Shown here: positions 26,421-36,581 of the stretch, in pieces
Position numbering within the stretch: position 1 is the first letter of the stretch
How the letters are laid out: each line of letters begins with the position of its first letter
NCBI GenBank assembly: GCA_030668875.1
Contig: DAOVER010000014.1
Location: forward strand, 1 to 64,000
Reading direction: 5' to 3'
Origin: Candidatus Heimdallarchaeota archaeon
GTDB lineage: Archaea > Asgardarchaeota > Heimdallarchaeia > Heimdallarchaeales > Heimdallarchaeaceae
Length of the DNA stretch: 64,000 nt
Notes under the pieces: generated by a model
What the model was told of the DNA's origin: nothing
What the model saw: only the letters and a program-made list of their open reading frames with translations
The model's database searches: none
Position numbers and translations under genes: made by a program

Positions 26421-27488
26421 TTGAATAGTTTTGTCGATATTGTTGTTCTGAGTCAGATGGAAGATTATATGTGTGATGAGTGCAAGTCAAGAATAGTTAG
26501 AGAAAATGGGTTATATGTGTGCCAGAATTGTGGTTTAGTTCATGATGCGGTCCTAGATGCATCCTCTTTTCAATTAGGGTCCATATCCAAAAGTAATCAA
26601 TACAAGAGCCAACAGTATACTTCTATAAACAACAGATTAGCTGTTGTGAGTTCACTCGGCTCCTCTATTGGAACAGTGGAAGGATACATGTTTAGAGACG
26701 TTAATGGATCACTATTGGATCAAAGCACTCAATCTAAGTTTAGAAAATTTAAGAATTATTATCATATCCCAGGCGCGATTAAAGGGAAGGAAACCGACTA
26801 CAGGACAATAAAAATAATGAATGAAGTATTCGCGCGTCTTCATGTTCCTGAAAAAATACGCAATCGTTCTTTGTTCCTATATTACAAATACAAGGAGGAA
26901 CATAAAGGTAAAATAACAAATCATGTCCTATTATCTGCTTTGTCTCTTCTCCTTAGTGTCCGTGAATTTAAACATAACTGTCCTTTAACTCTCAAAGAGA
27001 TAGTTGGAACATACAGAGAATTGGGTCACCGGGTGTTAGGTAAAAACTTACTTAGTTTGATGCAAGATCTAAATATTAAATCCTCCTCTTCAAGCATTAG
27101 AAGGAGTGAAGAATATGTTTTCCGGATATGCTCTCTTATATGCCGCCATTCTCCAATAAAAGAACGGATAGAAAAAAAATACTCTATTGATGTTTATGTA
27201 TATGAAAAAATGCTTCAACTACTTTGTTTACGTATTCTAGAAAGCATCCCCCACGTTGAACGTGGAGGAAAGCGCCCCTATCCTTTTTCTGCAGCTTCTG
27301 CTTATGTGGCAGATAAGCTTCTGTCAAAGAAACTTAACAGTTCTTCAGCTCTAACTCAAAAACTAGTTGCTCAATCAACTAATGTTGCTGAATTTACTAT
27401 TAGAGATCATGCAGAATTCATGTTTAGTTATGACTATGATGAAATAATCACTGAAATTAGCAAAAGACTTTCTTCAAGTTTCGAATGA
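26421..27488 (+). CDS. Divergent TFIIB-like transcription factor (TFB); start possibly 26457
   Basis: N-terminal zinc ribbon CDECKSRIVRENGLYVCQNCGLVHD followed by cyclin-like region. Confidence 0.8.
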   Translation: MNSFVDIVVLSQMEDYMCDECKSRIVRENGLYVCQNCGLVHDAVLDASSFQLGSISKSNQYKSQQYTSINNRLAVVSSLGSSIGTVEGYMFRDVNGSLLDQSTQSKFRKFKNYYHIPGAIKGKETDYRTIKIMNEVFARLHVPEKIRNRSLFLYYKYKEEHKGKITNHVLLSALSLLLSVREFKHNCPLTLKEIVGTYRELGHRVLGKNLLSLMQDLNIKSSSSSIRRSEEYVFRICSLICRHSPIKERIEKKYSIDVYVYEKMLQLLCLRILESIPHVERGGKRPYPFSAASAYVADKLLSKKLNSSSALTQKLVAQSTNVAEFTIRDHAEFMFSYDYDEIITEISKRLSSSFE

Positions 27489-27523
27489 TGCTCAACAGAG
27501 AGAAAAAATGAAATTTCTCTACT

Positions 27524-28147
27524 TTAGAATCGAATTAGACTCGAGAAAATATTTTGCACCGCTAATACAATTGCTATATGAAGAATAAACACAATTACTA
27601 CTTTAAAGATTATACGTTTTTCATTACTCATTTTCAGTAAATAATAGTTATTTAGACAATTGATTACTAAAAAGGAAAATGACAAAAATGACCATATAGT
27701 AAATGAAAAAGAAAATGAGAAATCCCCCGTGCTAATTAATGAATAGAAATTAGAAAACAATGGAGAGAAACCTGCTATCATGGCTATTGTTATTAAAGTA
27801 ACATAACGTATTATCCGCATCCTTCTTATATGAACCTTTAACAAATCATTTCTCTCTTCAAGCGCTTCTTCACGCATTTTAATGAGTTCTGCCGTTGATT
27901 TAAATCGTTCTATCATTTCTTGAGTATCAGCTTGTGATGCTGATGCAAACAGATTACCTATCTCAGGATAATCCAATTTCAGCGATGAAAAAATATCGGT
28001 GATTTCCTCTCCAAGTTGAATTCTTAGAAGTAATTCTCTAGGAAAATCTTCAATAAAGAACATGGCCCTCTCAAGATTTTCTCCTTTTTCCATTTGGTTT
28101 GCTATTTCGCGGAGTAAGATGTGGTCTGAAAATGGCAGTTTATACAT
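27524..28147 (-). CDS. TadC/GspF-like membrane protein (C-terminal part of platform)
   Basis: T2SSF-like hydrophobic pattern; operon with VirB11/TadA-type ATPase; overlaps next gene. Confidence 0.6.
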   Translation of the reverse strand: MYKLPFSDHILLREIANQMEKGENLERAMFFIEDFPRELLLRIQLGEEITDIFSSLKLDYPEIGNLFASASQADTQEMIERFKSTAELIKMREEALEERNDLLKVHIRRMRIIRYVTLITIAMIAGFSPLFSNFYSLISTGDFSFSFSFTIWSFLSFSFLVINCLNNYYLLKMSNEKRIIFKVVIVFILHIAIVLAVQNIFSSLIRF

Positions 28148-28949
28148 TCTTTTCCCCCATGCTATTGTTTTGAATTAATCTAAGTGTTACAGTTCCAAAA
28201 ACCGCATAAAGTAATGGAAAAAGCAGTAGTGTCGGTGATGTTGGTGATACTATTAGTGATAAAACCAAACTAAGAGCTAAAGGTAATAGGCATGAAATAG
28301 CAACAAAGATAACCATATTATCCTCAATCAACTTAATTTCTCTTTTTAATCTGATCAAGAAATCAGGATCGGTTTCTATGAAAGAATCAGGGTTTTTTAG
28401 GTTCTGAAAAGCATATCTGTGCTTCTTGTTTTGAAACATTATTGATTTTTCGTCAATTGTTTGATTTTCATCGGCTCCAATATTTAGATTGAAGATCATA
28501 TCTTCAAAGTATTTTTTGTAGAAATTATCAACTGTTCCTTTCTTCAGAAGTAGTTCAATGGAGTGGGGGAAAGATTGTGTTGATTTCATATTAATTGAGA
28601 GAGAATTTATAATTAGAAATGCTACCTCGTCAAACAATCTGTGTTTTTTTATTATATTTGACCTAACATAATCACTAAAAACAAAGAAAAGAGAAAGTGA
28701 AATTGCAATTGAGACAATAAACATAAAAATCAGATTCAATTGAATTAGGAAGTAACAAAGTATCATCGAAACAAAAAAACTAAGAATTGCAAGATTACAC
28801 AACACCACTAATTTTACCAGATCATTTTCTGATATGAACTCTTCTGAGTGTTTTCTAATCTTGCCTAATGTGATTCTGTAAAGAAATTCTTTTGGTATTA
28901 AGCTGAATTGCATTGTTCTTCGTATAAATGAAAAATACCTCGCCCCCAC
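28140..28949 (-). CDS. TadB/GspF-like membrane protein
   Basis: Multi-TM, directly downstream of type II/IV secretion ATPase. Confidence 0.6.
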   Translation of the reverse strand: MGARYFSFIRRTMQFSLIPKEFLYRITLGKIRKHSEEFISENDLVKLVVLCNLAILSFFVSMILCYFLIQLNLIFMFIVSIAISLSLFFVFSDYVRSNIIKKHRLFDEVAFLIINSLSINMKSTQSFPHSIELLLKKGTVDNFYKKYFEDMIFNLNIGADENQTIDEKSIMFQNKKHRYAFQNLKNPDSFIETDPDFLIRLKREIKLIEDNMVIFVAISCLLPLALSLVLSLIVSPTSPTLLLFPLLYAVFGTVTLRLIQNNSMGEKNV

Positions 28950-30326
28950 TCATTTCACCATTAACAATTGCTCCTTTTTCTTCTCAACATGACGTTGAAA
29001 ATCTATCTCTCTTTCTATAATTAAACTAATTTTTTCTTTAATGAACGATTCTTCTTTTATGGTACCGAGTATTCTTTTCTTATCCCAAGAAGAGTCGTAA
29101 ACTTTTGTTAAAAATCCATACCTTTTATCTGTTTGTGGATTATTAACATTAACTTCATAGACTTCAGCAATAGTTCTGATGAAACTATTTTTCAGTATCT
29201 CGCGTTTCATGATTATAATAGTTTCTAGAGACAGAAAGTCTGTAACTGAAATTTTGTGCAAATTCTCCCATCTTCTTAATATTTTTTCAACAGAATCGGC
29301 GTGAGCTGTTTGTATACCTTTTAAACCGGCATTTAATGCTTCAAACATGGCTTTTGTGTGCTCACTCGACTGGATTTCTCCCAAGTATATCCAATCAGGA
29401 GATCGATGAAGAAGTTTCAAAATTTCTGATGTTTTAGTGTATAAAGATCTATTAGATTCAAAAGAATCTACTTGAATTGATAATTGTTTATAGCCTAACT
29501 CCGTTTGGTTTATAGATTCAATTGCATCTTCTATTGCAATTTTTCTCCAGTGCTTTGGCGTATACAAATCTATGGCATTCGCTAATGTTGTTTTTCCTGA
29601 GTTTGGTTCTCCAATGACCGTGATGTTTTTCCTATGGTTGACAACTTCAACTAAGTAAGCTGCAAGGAGTGCAGGTAAAGTTTTCAATTCTATCAAATCA
29701 ACCATTTTTAATGGATTCTTATGGAATTTTCTAATATTAAATGTAGGACCGTTTGGAGATAATGGGGGAAAATCCATTGAAATTCTCATGTGAAAGTCAT
29801 TAGTTTTAAACTCGACTTTGAGTGATGGTTTCTTTGTAGTAACGGTAATAGGGTGTTCTAATTTTAATCTGGTTAGTAGACTTTTTACTTCTTCTTCTTC
29901 TAAAACTATCTCTGTATTGCACCTACCAAATATCCTATGATCAACATAGATTGGAGCATTCATTTGATCCATATATATTTCATTTACCCCATCATCTAGG
30001 AAAAGTGGAATAATCCTTTCTAGTTTTATTAATTTATGAATAAATAGTTCCGCAAATAAATCGGGTTCAATTGGCAAATTATTAACTTCTAATACTTTCC
30101 ACATAAACATTGTCTTTAAAACACTCACTAACTCATCAAACCTAAGTATTTTTTTTCCTAACATTTTCTTATTTTTGAAAACTATTGACGATAATTCTGT
30201 GAATACAAGTGGATCCTGATCAAAATCATACTTGGGTTCTGAACTATAGAACAAGTAATTATCATCATTTGTAATTTTAATTTTGTATCCTTTGACTTCG
30301 TATTCACATATTCCATCTATTTTCAA
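28950..30326 (-). CDS. Type II/IV secretion (TadA/VirB11-family) ATPase
   Basis: VIGEPNSGKTTLANAI, IAIEDAIE, WIYLGEIQSSEHTKAMFEALNAGLKGIQTAHADS. Confidence 0.88.
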   Translation of the reverse strand: MKIDGICEYEVKGYKIKITNDDNYLFYSSEPKYDFDQDPLVFTELSSIVFKNKKMLGKKILRFDELVSVLKTMFMWKVLEVNNLPIEPDLFAELFIHKLIKLERIIPLFLDDGVNEIYMDQMNAPIYVDHRIFGRCNTEIVLEEEEVKSLLTRLKLEHPITVTTKKPSLKVEFKTNDFHMRISMDFPPLSPNGPTFNIRKFHKNPLKMVDLIELKTLPALLAAYLVEVVNHRKNITVIGEPNSGKTTLANAIDLYTPKHWRKIAIEDAIESINQTELGYKQLSIQVDSFESNRSLYTKTSEILKLLHRSPDWIYLGEIQSSEHTKAMFEALNAGLKGIQTAHADSVEKILRRWENLHKISVTDFLSLETIIIMKREILKNSFIRTIAEVYEVNVNNPQTDKRYGFLTKVYDSSWDKKRILGTIKEESFIKEKISLIIEREIDFQRHVEKKKEQLLMVK

Positions 30327-30521
30327 TTTGAAACTGTCCTTTCAGTTTTTACACTATCCCAATTACTAATTAGTATATCAACACCACTCTTTTTGAATAA
30401 ATCAGCAATTTTAAGATGAAATATGGCAACATTTAGAAAAAGGGCTTATTCGTTGATAATTTTTGATATACATATGTAATAACTTTAAATAGAAAAAACT
30501 TACCTTTGATGATGTGAGAAT

Positions 30522-31493
30522 ATGACCAATAAGTATGATGTAATGTGGACAGAAAAATATAGGCCTAAAACTCTTGATGATCTGAAGGGTCACAAAGACA
30601 TTATAATACGTCTAAAAGGATTTGTCGAAAGAAGGAATCTACCACATCTATTATTTGCTGGACCTCCTGGCACAGGTAAAACAACAGCTCTTTTAGCTCT
30701 TGCCAGTGATTTATATGGTCACAACAATGTTTCTCGTAATCTTCTGGAAATGAATGCTTCAGACGATCGTGGAATTGATGCTATAAGAACCAAAGTAAAG
30801 GAATTTGCGCGTACAGCTTCTTATGGCGACACACCGTTTAAGATAATATGTTTAGATGAAGCAGATAGTTTAACTTCCGCAGCTCAACACGCCCTGAGGA
30901 GAACAATGGAAAGATATGTAAAAACAAGTAGATTCGCACTAATTTGTAATTATTCAAGTAAAATAATAGAACCTATCCAATCAAGATGTGCTATATTTAG
31001 ATTTAAACCACTTGACGAAGACAGCATTCGAGAATTTCTCAAATACATATGTGATAATGAAAAACTAGTGTATGATAAAGAAGGGCTGGGTACGGTTCTT
31101 TACATATCAGAAGGAGATTTAAGAAAAGCTGTCAACATTCTGCAATCTACTGCTGCCTCAGGTAAATCAGTGGAACAAATAACTGTATTACAAACCGTAG
31201 GACATGCAGATCCTGAGAGAATTAAGGAAATGCTTAATCTTGCATTAAACAAGAAATTTGAAAAATCTAGAGAGGTTTTGCAGAACCTCATTCTACAATA
31301 TGGATTATCTGGAACAGATGTAACACACCAAATTTATCGCGAAATATCCTCTCTCTCTATTCCTGATAGCAAAAAACTGGAGATTACTGAATTTTTAGCT
31401 GAAATCGATTTTCGTATTTCAGAAGGCGCTTCTAGCAATATCCAATTAACCTCTTTCCTGGCGAAGTTAGTAAAAGAAGCTACTAAAGAATAA
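30522..31493 (+). CDS. rfcS: Replication factor C small subunit
   Basis: MWTEKYRPKTLDDLKGH, FAGPPGTGKTTALLALA, CLDEADSLTSAAQHALRRTME. Confidence 0.96.
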   Translation: MTNKYDVMWTEKYRPKTLDDLKGHKDIIIRLKGFVERRNLPHLLFAGPPGTGKTTALLALASDLYGHNNVSRNLLEMNASDDRGIDAIRTKVKEFARTASYGDTPFKIICLDEADSLTSAAQHALRRTMERYVKTSRFALICNYSSKIIEPIQSRCAIFRFKPLDEDSIREFLKYICDNEKLVYDKEGLGTVLYISEGDLRKAVNILQSTAASGKSVEQITVLQTVGHADPERIKEMLNLALNKKFEKSREVLQNLILQYGLSGTDVTHQIYREISSLSIPDSKKLEITEFLAEIDFRISEGASSNIQLTSFLAKLVKEATKE

Positions 31494-31511
31494 TAGGAAT
31501 TAACAACATTC

Positions 31512-32354
31512 CTATTTTTTTAAATCTCTAATATATCCCAGAATCAATCTTTTTTGTACCTCTTCTTTCTTCATTTTTCTTAAAATACCATTGATTTTTT
31601 CTCTAATAATTTTCAATGCTTTATCATTAATAACCCATTTTATATCTTCATAATAATGCTCTACCAAAATCAGATTATTGGGGTCAGCAGGTTGTATATT
31701 CAAGCTATCAATGTCGGTTCTTGTGTGAAGGAGTGCTTTTGTATCTTTTAATTCATCAGAGAGCCCCCAATAATTCATAACATATCCTACAATTCTTCTA
31801 ACTTGTTCCCATAGAAAAGATTGAGCAACAAATTCAAATAGCATATAATTTTGTTCTTCCCTAATATTGATCTGTTCAATTTCCCTAATTGTATTGCGAT
31901 GGTCATTTTTACAGAAGAGTCTATAGTCGTTTATTCCTTCAAAAAGCAAACAAATTTCTTGCATTTTACTTGTTAATGTTCCTACTTCGTCCTCTAAGTT
32001 TCCTTTTTCTGATAAATACCAATATTTCTTCTTCAAACTGTATTTAGGGGAAAAATCTTCTTTGACTTTGGCATAAGACCAACATACAATTGAGTTATCT
32101 TTGGGAAGTTGCGCATTTATTTGCTCTAAAATAATCTCCTTTTCTGCATTAAAACCAAATATATTACCTATAGCGTTTACATTTTTATCCGTTCTACTTG
32201 CGCTAATAAATCGATTCTCTTGCGCTGAAACAATATGATTTGTTTCTATGAGTGCTTGTAGTAATGTCTCTTCCACTGTGGATACACTTGGTTGCCTTTG
32301 ATAGCCAAAGTAATTTTTGCCCTCATAATAAACTCGTACTATGTACCTTATCAT
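31512..32354 (-). CDS. truA: tRNA pseudouridine synthase A
   Basis: YEGKNYFGYQRQP..TVEETL, ASRTDKNVNAIGN. Confidence 0.9.
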   Translation of the reverse strand: MIRYIVRVYYEGKNYFGYQRQPSVSTVEETLLQALIETNHIVSAQENRFISASRTDKNVNAIGNIFGFNAEKEIILEQINAQLPKDNSIVCWSYAKVKEDFSPKYSLKKKYWYLSEKGNLEDEVGTLTSKMQEICLLFEGINDYRLFCKNDHRNTIREIEQINIREEQNYMLFEFVAQSFLWEQVRRIVGYVMNYWGLSDELKDTKALLHTRTDIDSLNIQPADPNNLILVEHYYEDIKWVINDKALKIIREKINGILRKMKKEEVQKRLILGYIRDLKK

Positions 32355-32442
32355 CTTCTACATTTTATTCTCTACAAGATTAAAAATATAATGTAACACA
32401 AAGAAAAAAATTAAAAAACCCAGCAGCTCTTATCATCTTATT

Positions 32443-32520
32443 GCCTCGATGGTGTAGTTCGGCCAATCATTGCGGACTCTCACTCCGCAGACCCGGGTTC
32501 AAATCCCGGTCGAGGCACCA
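32443..32520 (+). tRNA. tRNA-Glu (anticodon CTC), CCA encoded
   Basis: GCCTCGA...GCGGA-CTCTCAC-TCCGC...CCGGGTTCAAATCCCGG..TCGAGGC-A-CCA. Confidence 0.92.
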
Positions 32521-32544
32521 TCATTATTTTTTCTTACCATTTTG

Positions 32545-32847
32545 CTATTGCTTCTCTTCCCATATTGCAAACAGTTGTTTCAAAGATGATGCTAGAATAT
32601 TTTCACTGTCATATTGATATATCAAAATCCGCCCAAATTTCTTTTCTCTGATAAGTCCAGCCTTGCATAAAAATTTCAAATGTTCTTTTACCGCCGAATG
32701 ATTAAGATTTATATTTTTTGAGATTGCAGAGATGTTTAATTCATCAAGTTCTGCTAGTAATTTTAGGATCCTAACTCTGCCTCTTGATGACAAAACATCT
32801 TCAATAGCAAGCTTTTTTGTATCTTTCATTTTGCTAATATTTGTCAT
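32545..32847 (-). CDS. ArsR-like winged-helix transcriptional regulator
   Basis: VLSSRGRVRILKLLAELDELNISAISKNINLNHSAVKEHLKFLCKAGLIREKK. Confidence 0.82.
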   Translation of the reverse strand: MTNISKMKDTKKLAIEDVLSSRGRVRILKLLAELDELNISAISKNINLNHSAVKEHLKFLCKAGLIREKKFGRILIYQYDSENILASSLKQLFAIWEEKQ

Positions 32848-32859
32848 TTCTTTCCCCTT

Positions 32860-34098
32860 TTATCGATGTTCTATTGTTTTCTTCTGATTTTCAATTGTTT
32901 TAACCAAGAAATCTTCAATAGCTTCAACAGAAATGTCTGGAATACTTATTAACGTGGTTTTACCTCGCATTCCTTCACCTGAAATTTTCGTGCTTATAAT
33001 GTCTTGTTTTGACAGTTCTTTCAAATAAGTCCAAATTTGCGTGTGTTTTCGTGGGTCTTCGTTATATTCCTCACATAGTAGCTTGTATGAACTAATTGCA
33101 TCATTTGTTGAAATATACGCATTCTTTGTATGTTTCAATTTTCGTATTACTGCTAACAAAACTAGTTTTTGGTGCAATGTTAGAGTAAGAATAACTTCCC
33201 TTCTAACTTCCGGATGAATTAAGGCTTTGGCCTTTCTTACATGGTCGGGGTATACAATTGGAGAACTTTCATCATCTGCGCATTGACCCGCACCCCATAA
33301 TAATTCTATTGCATAGCGAGCATCTCCTAATTTACTCGCGATATCAGCTATCAATTCTGTTGCATCTTCTGTTATTATTCCATCATAAAATGCTAATTCA
33401 GATCGAGATTTTATTATGTCCCTTAGATCTTTTTCGGAATATCTATCTAATGATATGTGACTTGCTTGAAAACTACTTTGTGTGCTTGCATCAAGCTTAT
33501 GAATGAAGTTTAGATTTCTAGCAATAAAAATGTAAGATATCCATTGTTTTGTTGTCATTTCGCTTATTCTTAATAAAGTATAGAGAAAATCTGTTCCTGC
33601 GCGTGAGATAAGATAATCAACTTCATCCAAAATCAGCAATATCTTTTGTGAGTAGAAGTCCAGTAAACGAATCAAGAGGTCTTGTAGTTCCTCAAAAGAA
33701 TATCCTCGTGGTGGAATGGCTTTGTTCAATTGACGTGCTAATGTACTAATAATGAGATAAGGACTCTTATAAATTCGACAATTAATGTAAACTAAACGGA
33801 AATTCTTTTGTTTGTCTATATTTTCCAATAATTGACCAAATCGCTTAGCTAAGGTGGTTTTACCAGAACCTGTTGGTCCTGTTATACTTATTTTTCTTAA
33901 AGGCTCATCTTTCTCTTCAAAAATTGTTTTAAAGCATTTCGCTAAAGTTCTGAGCTCTTCCTCCCTGTGAGGTAAGTGTGGTGGAATATATGTAACAGAT
34001 AAACAACTTATATTCTTAAACACAGTAGGTTTTTTCAGTAAGGAATTAAAAAATTCCTCATCGGATGTAGGTATCATTCTCTCTCTGATTATACCCAA
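32860..34098 (-). CDS. cdc6: Orc1/Cdc6 replication initiator
   Basis: LPHREEELRTLAKCF, ITGPTGSGKTTLAKRFG, LLILDEVDYL, C-terminal winged helix. Confidence 0.92.
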   Translation of the reverse strand: MGIIRERMIPTSDEEFFNSLLKKPTVFKNISCLSVTYIPPHLPHREEELRTLAKCFKTIFEEKDEPLRKISITGPTGSGKTTLAKRFGQLLENIDKQKNFRLVYINCRIYKSPYLIISTLARQLNKAIPPRGYSFEELQDLLIRLLDFYSQKILLILDEVDYLISRAGTDFLYTLLRISEMTTKQWISYIFIARNLNFIHKLDASTQSSFQASHISLDRYSEKDLRDIIKSRSELAFYDGIITEDATELIADIASKLGDARYAIELLWGAGQCADDESSPIVYPDHVRKAKALIHPEVRREVILTLTLHQKLVLLAVIRKLKHTKNAYISTNDAISSYKLLCEEYNEDPRKHTQIWTYLKELSKQDIISTKISGEGMRGKTTLISIPDISVEAIEDFLVKTIENQKKTIEHR

Positions 34099-34337
34099 GG
34101 GAAATTACTATTTATATTTAGCAGACAGACATCTCTGAAAGTGATAATCAAAAGCCATTCTAACACACGTCTGTACTTATACTTCCTTGTCCCTAGTTAC
34201 AAATTTCAGATTTGATAAAAATGAAACTTGAATTGTAAGTATTCATTTTTTAAATTGTATTCTCTCTCTCAACAGTGCTATATTGAACATGTGCCGATAA
34301 AGTTAAAAATCCATGCTATCGGCTTTATTCACGATAT

Positions 34338-34422
34338 GCGGAGATTGCCGAGTGGTCAAAGGCGCTAGAATGAGGATCTAGTCCTTAGTGGTCCGGGAGT
34401 TCGAATCTCCCTCTCCGCACCA
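34338..34422 (+). tRNA. tRNA-Leu (anticodon GAG), CCA encoded
   Basis: Type II tRNA: GCGGAGA..CTAGA-ATGAGGA-TCTAG, long variable arm, GTTCGAATC, TCTCCGC-A-CCA. Confidence 0.92.
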
Positions 34423-34473
34423 ATTCAACAACATTTTTTTGCTATCTCCATAGTCTAATCATGAATCTCTTTT

Positions 34474-34659
34474 TTAGCCAAATAAGTCCTCTATAGAAGT
34501 AGTAGACCAGTCAATTAAATTTAAAATTACACCAAAAATAATGGCGAAAATGAAGATAGCTATACCAATGAGTAAGATTTCTTCAAGTATTGGAGACCCT
34601 CTCTTTTTATTAAATCTGAAACTCTTGAATAATTGAAATATTATCCACATAATTCTCAA
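34474..34659 (-). CDS. Small pilin/archaellin-like membrane protein
   Basis: 61 aa; basic KKRGSP followed by hydrophobic ILEEILLIGIAIFIFAIIFGVILNLI, class III signal-like. Confidence 0.45.
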   Translation of the reverse strand: MRIMWIIFQLFKSFRFNKKRGSPILEEILLIGIAIFIFAIIFGVILNLIDWSTTSIEDLFG

Positions 34660-34875
34660 TATTTAACTCAAGTTTGTTATTTAAACTCCACAAAACAATT
34701 GTAGAACTCTTTTCCCACTATATTTTCTCTTTCATTTGCAGAACTGTTGTCGTAATAGCGACTTTAAGGATTGTAATTATCCAGCGAAATAACATTTAAA
34801 ATACTTGAGTATGGAAAACCTTTTTTATTATCATAAATCGGTGCGATATAGTATTAACCTTTCCTAGGTGCTACT

Positions 34876-35709
34876 ATGGATATAGAGCTTGTTGAAATAT
34901 TTCCAAATTCAGTCAAATTCATCCTGTCAGATGTTTCATTAGCTTTTGCTAATGCTCTTAGACGCTTAGCTTTAGCTGAAGTTCCATCATTAGTAATTGA
35001 GGATGTTTATGTATTACGAAACACTTCACCACTTTTTGATGAATTTATTGCACATAGACTAGGTTTAATCCCCCTACAATATGATGTTGATGAACTCGAT
35101 TTGAATTTCAGAGACAAATGTGATTGTGGAGGAATTGGTTGTAATTTATGTACAGTGACTTTAATGATCTCAAAGGAAACTGATGCTCAAACCACAGCTG
35201 TTGTTTACAGTGGAGATCTTGTGTCAGCCCAAGAAGGAGTAGAACCTATAACCTCAAAGATTCCAATAGTTAAATTAGGACCAAACCAGGCTCTTGAACT
35301 GGAATGTATGGCACAACTCGGAATTGGAAAAGAACATGCCAAATGGCAACCTGTTTCTGCAATGGGATATCAAGAATTTCCCATACCGGAAATAGAAAAA
35401 AGTAAGTGTACTAACTGTTTTGCTTGTATAGATGCTTGTTACAGAGGAGTATATCAGAAAGTAGGAGAAGAAGTTCAAGTCGCAAATCCTTTAAGTTGCA
35501 CCTTGTGTAATTACTGTCTTGATTTTTGCGAACCTGGTGCTATTGAAATTGGAAGCGACCCTTCAAAAGTAATTTTTTCATTTGAAACAAATAGTGGTAC
35601 TCCTCCTTCAAAAATACTTTCTAAAACAGGAGAAATACTTCTCACAAACATCGACGAATTCAAAAAGACATTAGAATCATCGTTATTAGAAAAAGAAGAA
35701 AAAGAATGA
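34876..35709 (+). CDS. rpoD: RNA polymerase subunit D (Rpb3/AC40-like) with Fe-S domain
   Basis: SLAFANALRRLALAEVPSLVIEDVYV; CTNCFACIDAC and CTLCNYCLDFC. Confidence 0.95.
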   Translation: MDIELVEIFPNSVKFILSDVSLAFANALRRLALAEVPSLVIEDVYVLRNTSPLFDEFIAHRLGLIPLQYDVDELDLNFRDKCDCGGIGCNLCTVTLMISKETDAQTTAVVYSGDLVSAQEGVEPITSKIPIVKLGPNQALELECMAQLGIGKEHAKWQPVSAMGYQEFPIPEIEKSKCTNCFACIDACYRGVYQKVGEEVQVANPLSCTLCNYCLDFCEPGAIEIGSDPSKVIFSFETNSGTPPSKILSKTGEILLTNIDEFKKTLESSLLEKEEKE

Positions 35710-35720
35710 AGTGAGCTTAA

Positions 35721-36086
35721 ATGCCAAGAAGAACAGGACCAACAGATCCAAACATTATACAGTTAATTAATCAGCTTAAAAAGAAATCAGCTGAAACAAA
35801 TGTTTCCATTTGGAAAACAATTGCTGAAAGAATAGAGAAACCTAGAAGAAAAAGAGCTACTATTAATCTCAGTAAAATAAATAGACATTCAAAAGAAAAT
35901 GATATTATTATTGTTCCGGGTTCAGTTCTAAGTTCAGGAAAACTCGATCACTCTGTAACTATCGCAGCTCTTAAAACCACTGAACAAGCAAAGGAAAAAA
36001 TAAACGCAACAAACAGCAAATTCCTTACCATTCATGAACTCTTAGAATCTAATCATGAAGTTGGTAAAATGAAAATAATAATCTAA
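35721..36086 (+). CDS. rpl18e: Ribosomal protein eL18
   Basis: Downstream of rpoD; IIIVPGSVLSSGKLDHSVTIAAL. Confidence 0.92.
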   Translation: MPRRTGPTDPNIIQLINQLKKKSAETNVSIWKTIAERIEKPRRKRATINLSKINRHSKENDIIIVPGSVLSSGKLDHSVTIAALKTTEQAKEKINATNSKFLTIHELLESNHEVGKMKIII

Positions 36087-36100
36087 TCAAGGTGAATTAA

Positions 36101-36571
36101 ATGGCAAAAACTGGAAAAAACATTGAAACACAGTTAGTAAATCCCAAAATTATAATTGATGCAGATAACGCAATTTTAGGTCGTTTATGTTCTGAGGTTG
36201 CAAAACACCTACTAGATGGTTACGCAGTAAACATTGTAAACTGTGAAAATGCTATAATTTCTGGTAAAAAACACTCAGTTTTAAATGAATATAGAGCTAT
36301 GCATAAAATTCACACTCATACTAATCCCAGAAGAGGACCTTTTCATCCTAAACGACCTGACAGATTAGTACGACGTACTGTTCGAGGTATGCTTCCTTGG
36401 AAGAAGAGGAAAGGTAGAAGCGCATATCATAGACTATTAACATATATAGGAATTCCTGATGAGTTCTCTAGTTTAGAAATTATTAAGCCGAAGCATGCTG
36501 ATGCAAATAAACTGGACTGCAAAAAGATAACCGTTGGCAATCTGTGTAAAAAATTTGGCTGGCAAGGATAA
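36101..36571 (+). CDS. rpl13: Ribosomal protein uL13
   Basis: IIDADNAILGRLCSEVAKHLLDG; RTVRGMLPWKKRKGR. Confidence 0.94.
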   Translation: MAKTGKNIETQLVNPKIIIDADNAILGRLCSEVAKHLLDGYAVNIVNCENAIISGKKHSVLNEYRAMHKIHTHTNPRRGPFHPKRPDRLVRRTVRGMLPWKKRKGRSAYHRLLTYIGIPDEFSSLEIIKPKHADANKLDCKKITVGNLCKKFGWQG

Positions 36572-36581
36572 GGTGATTAAT

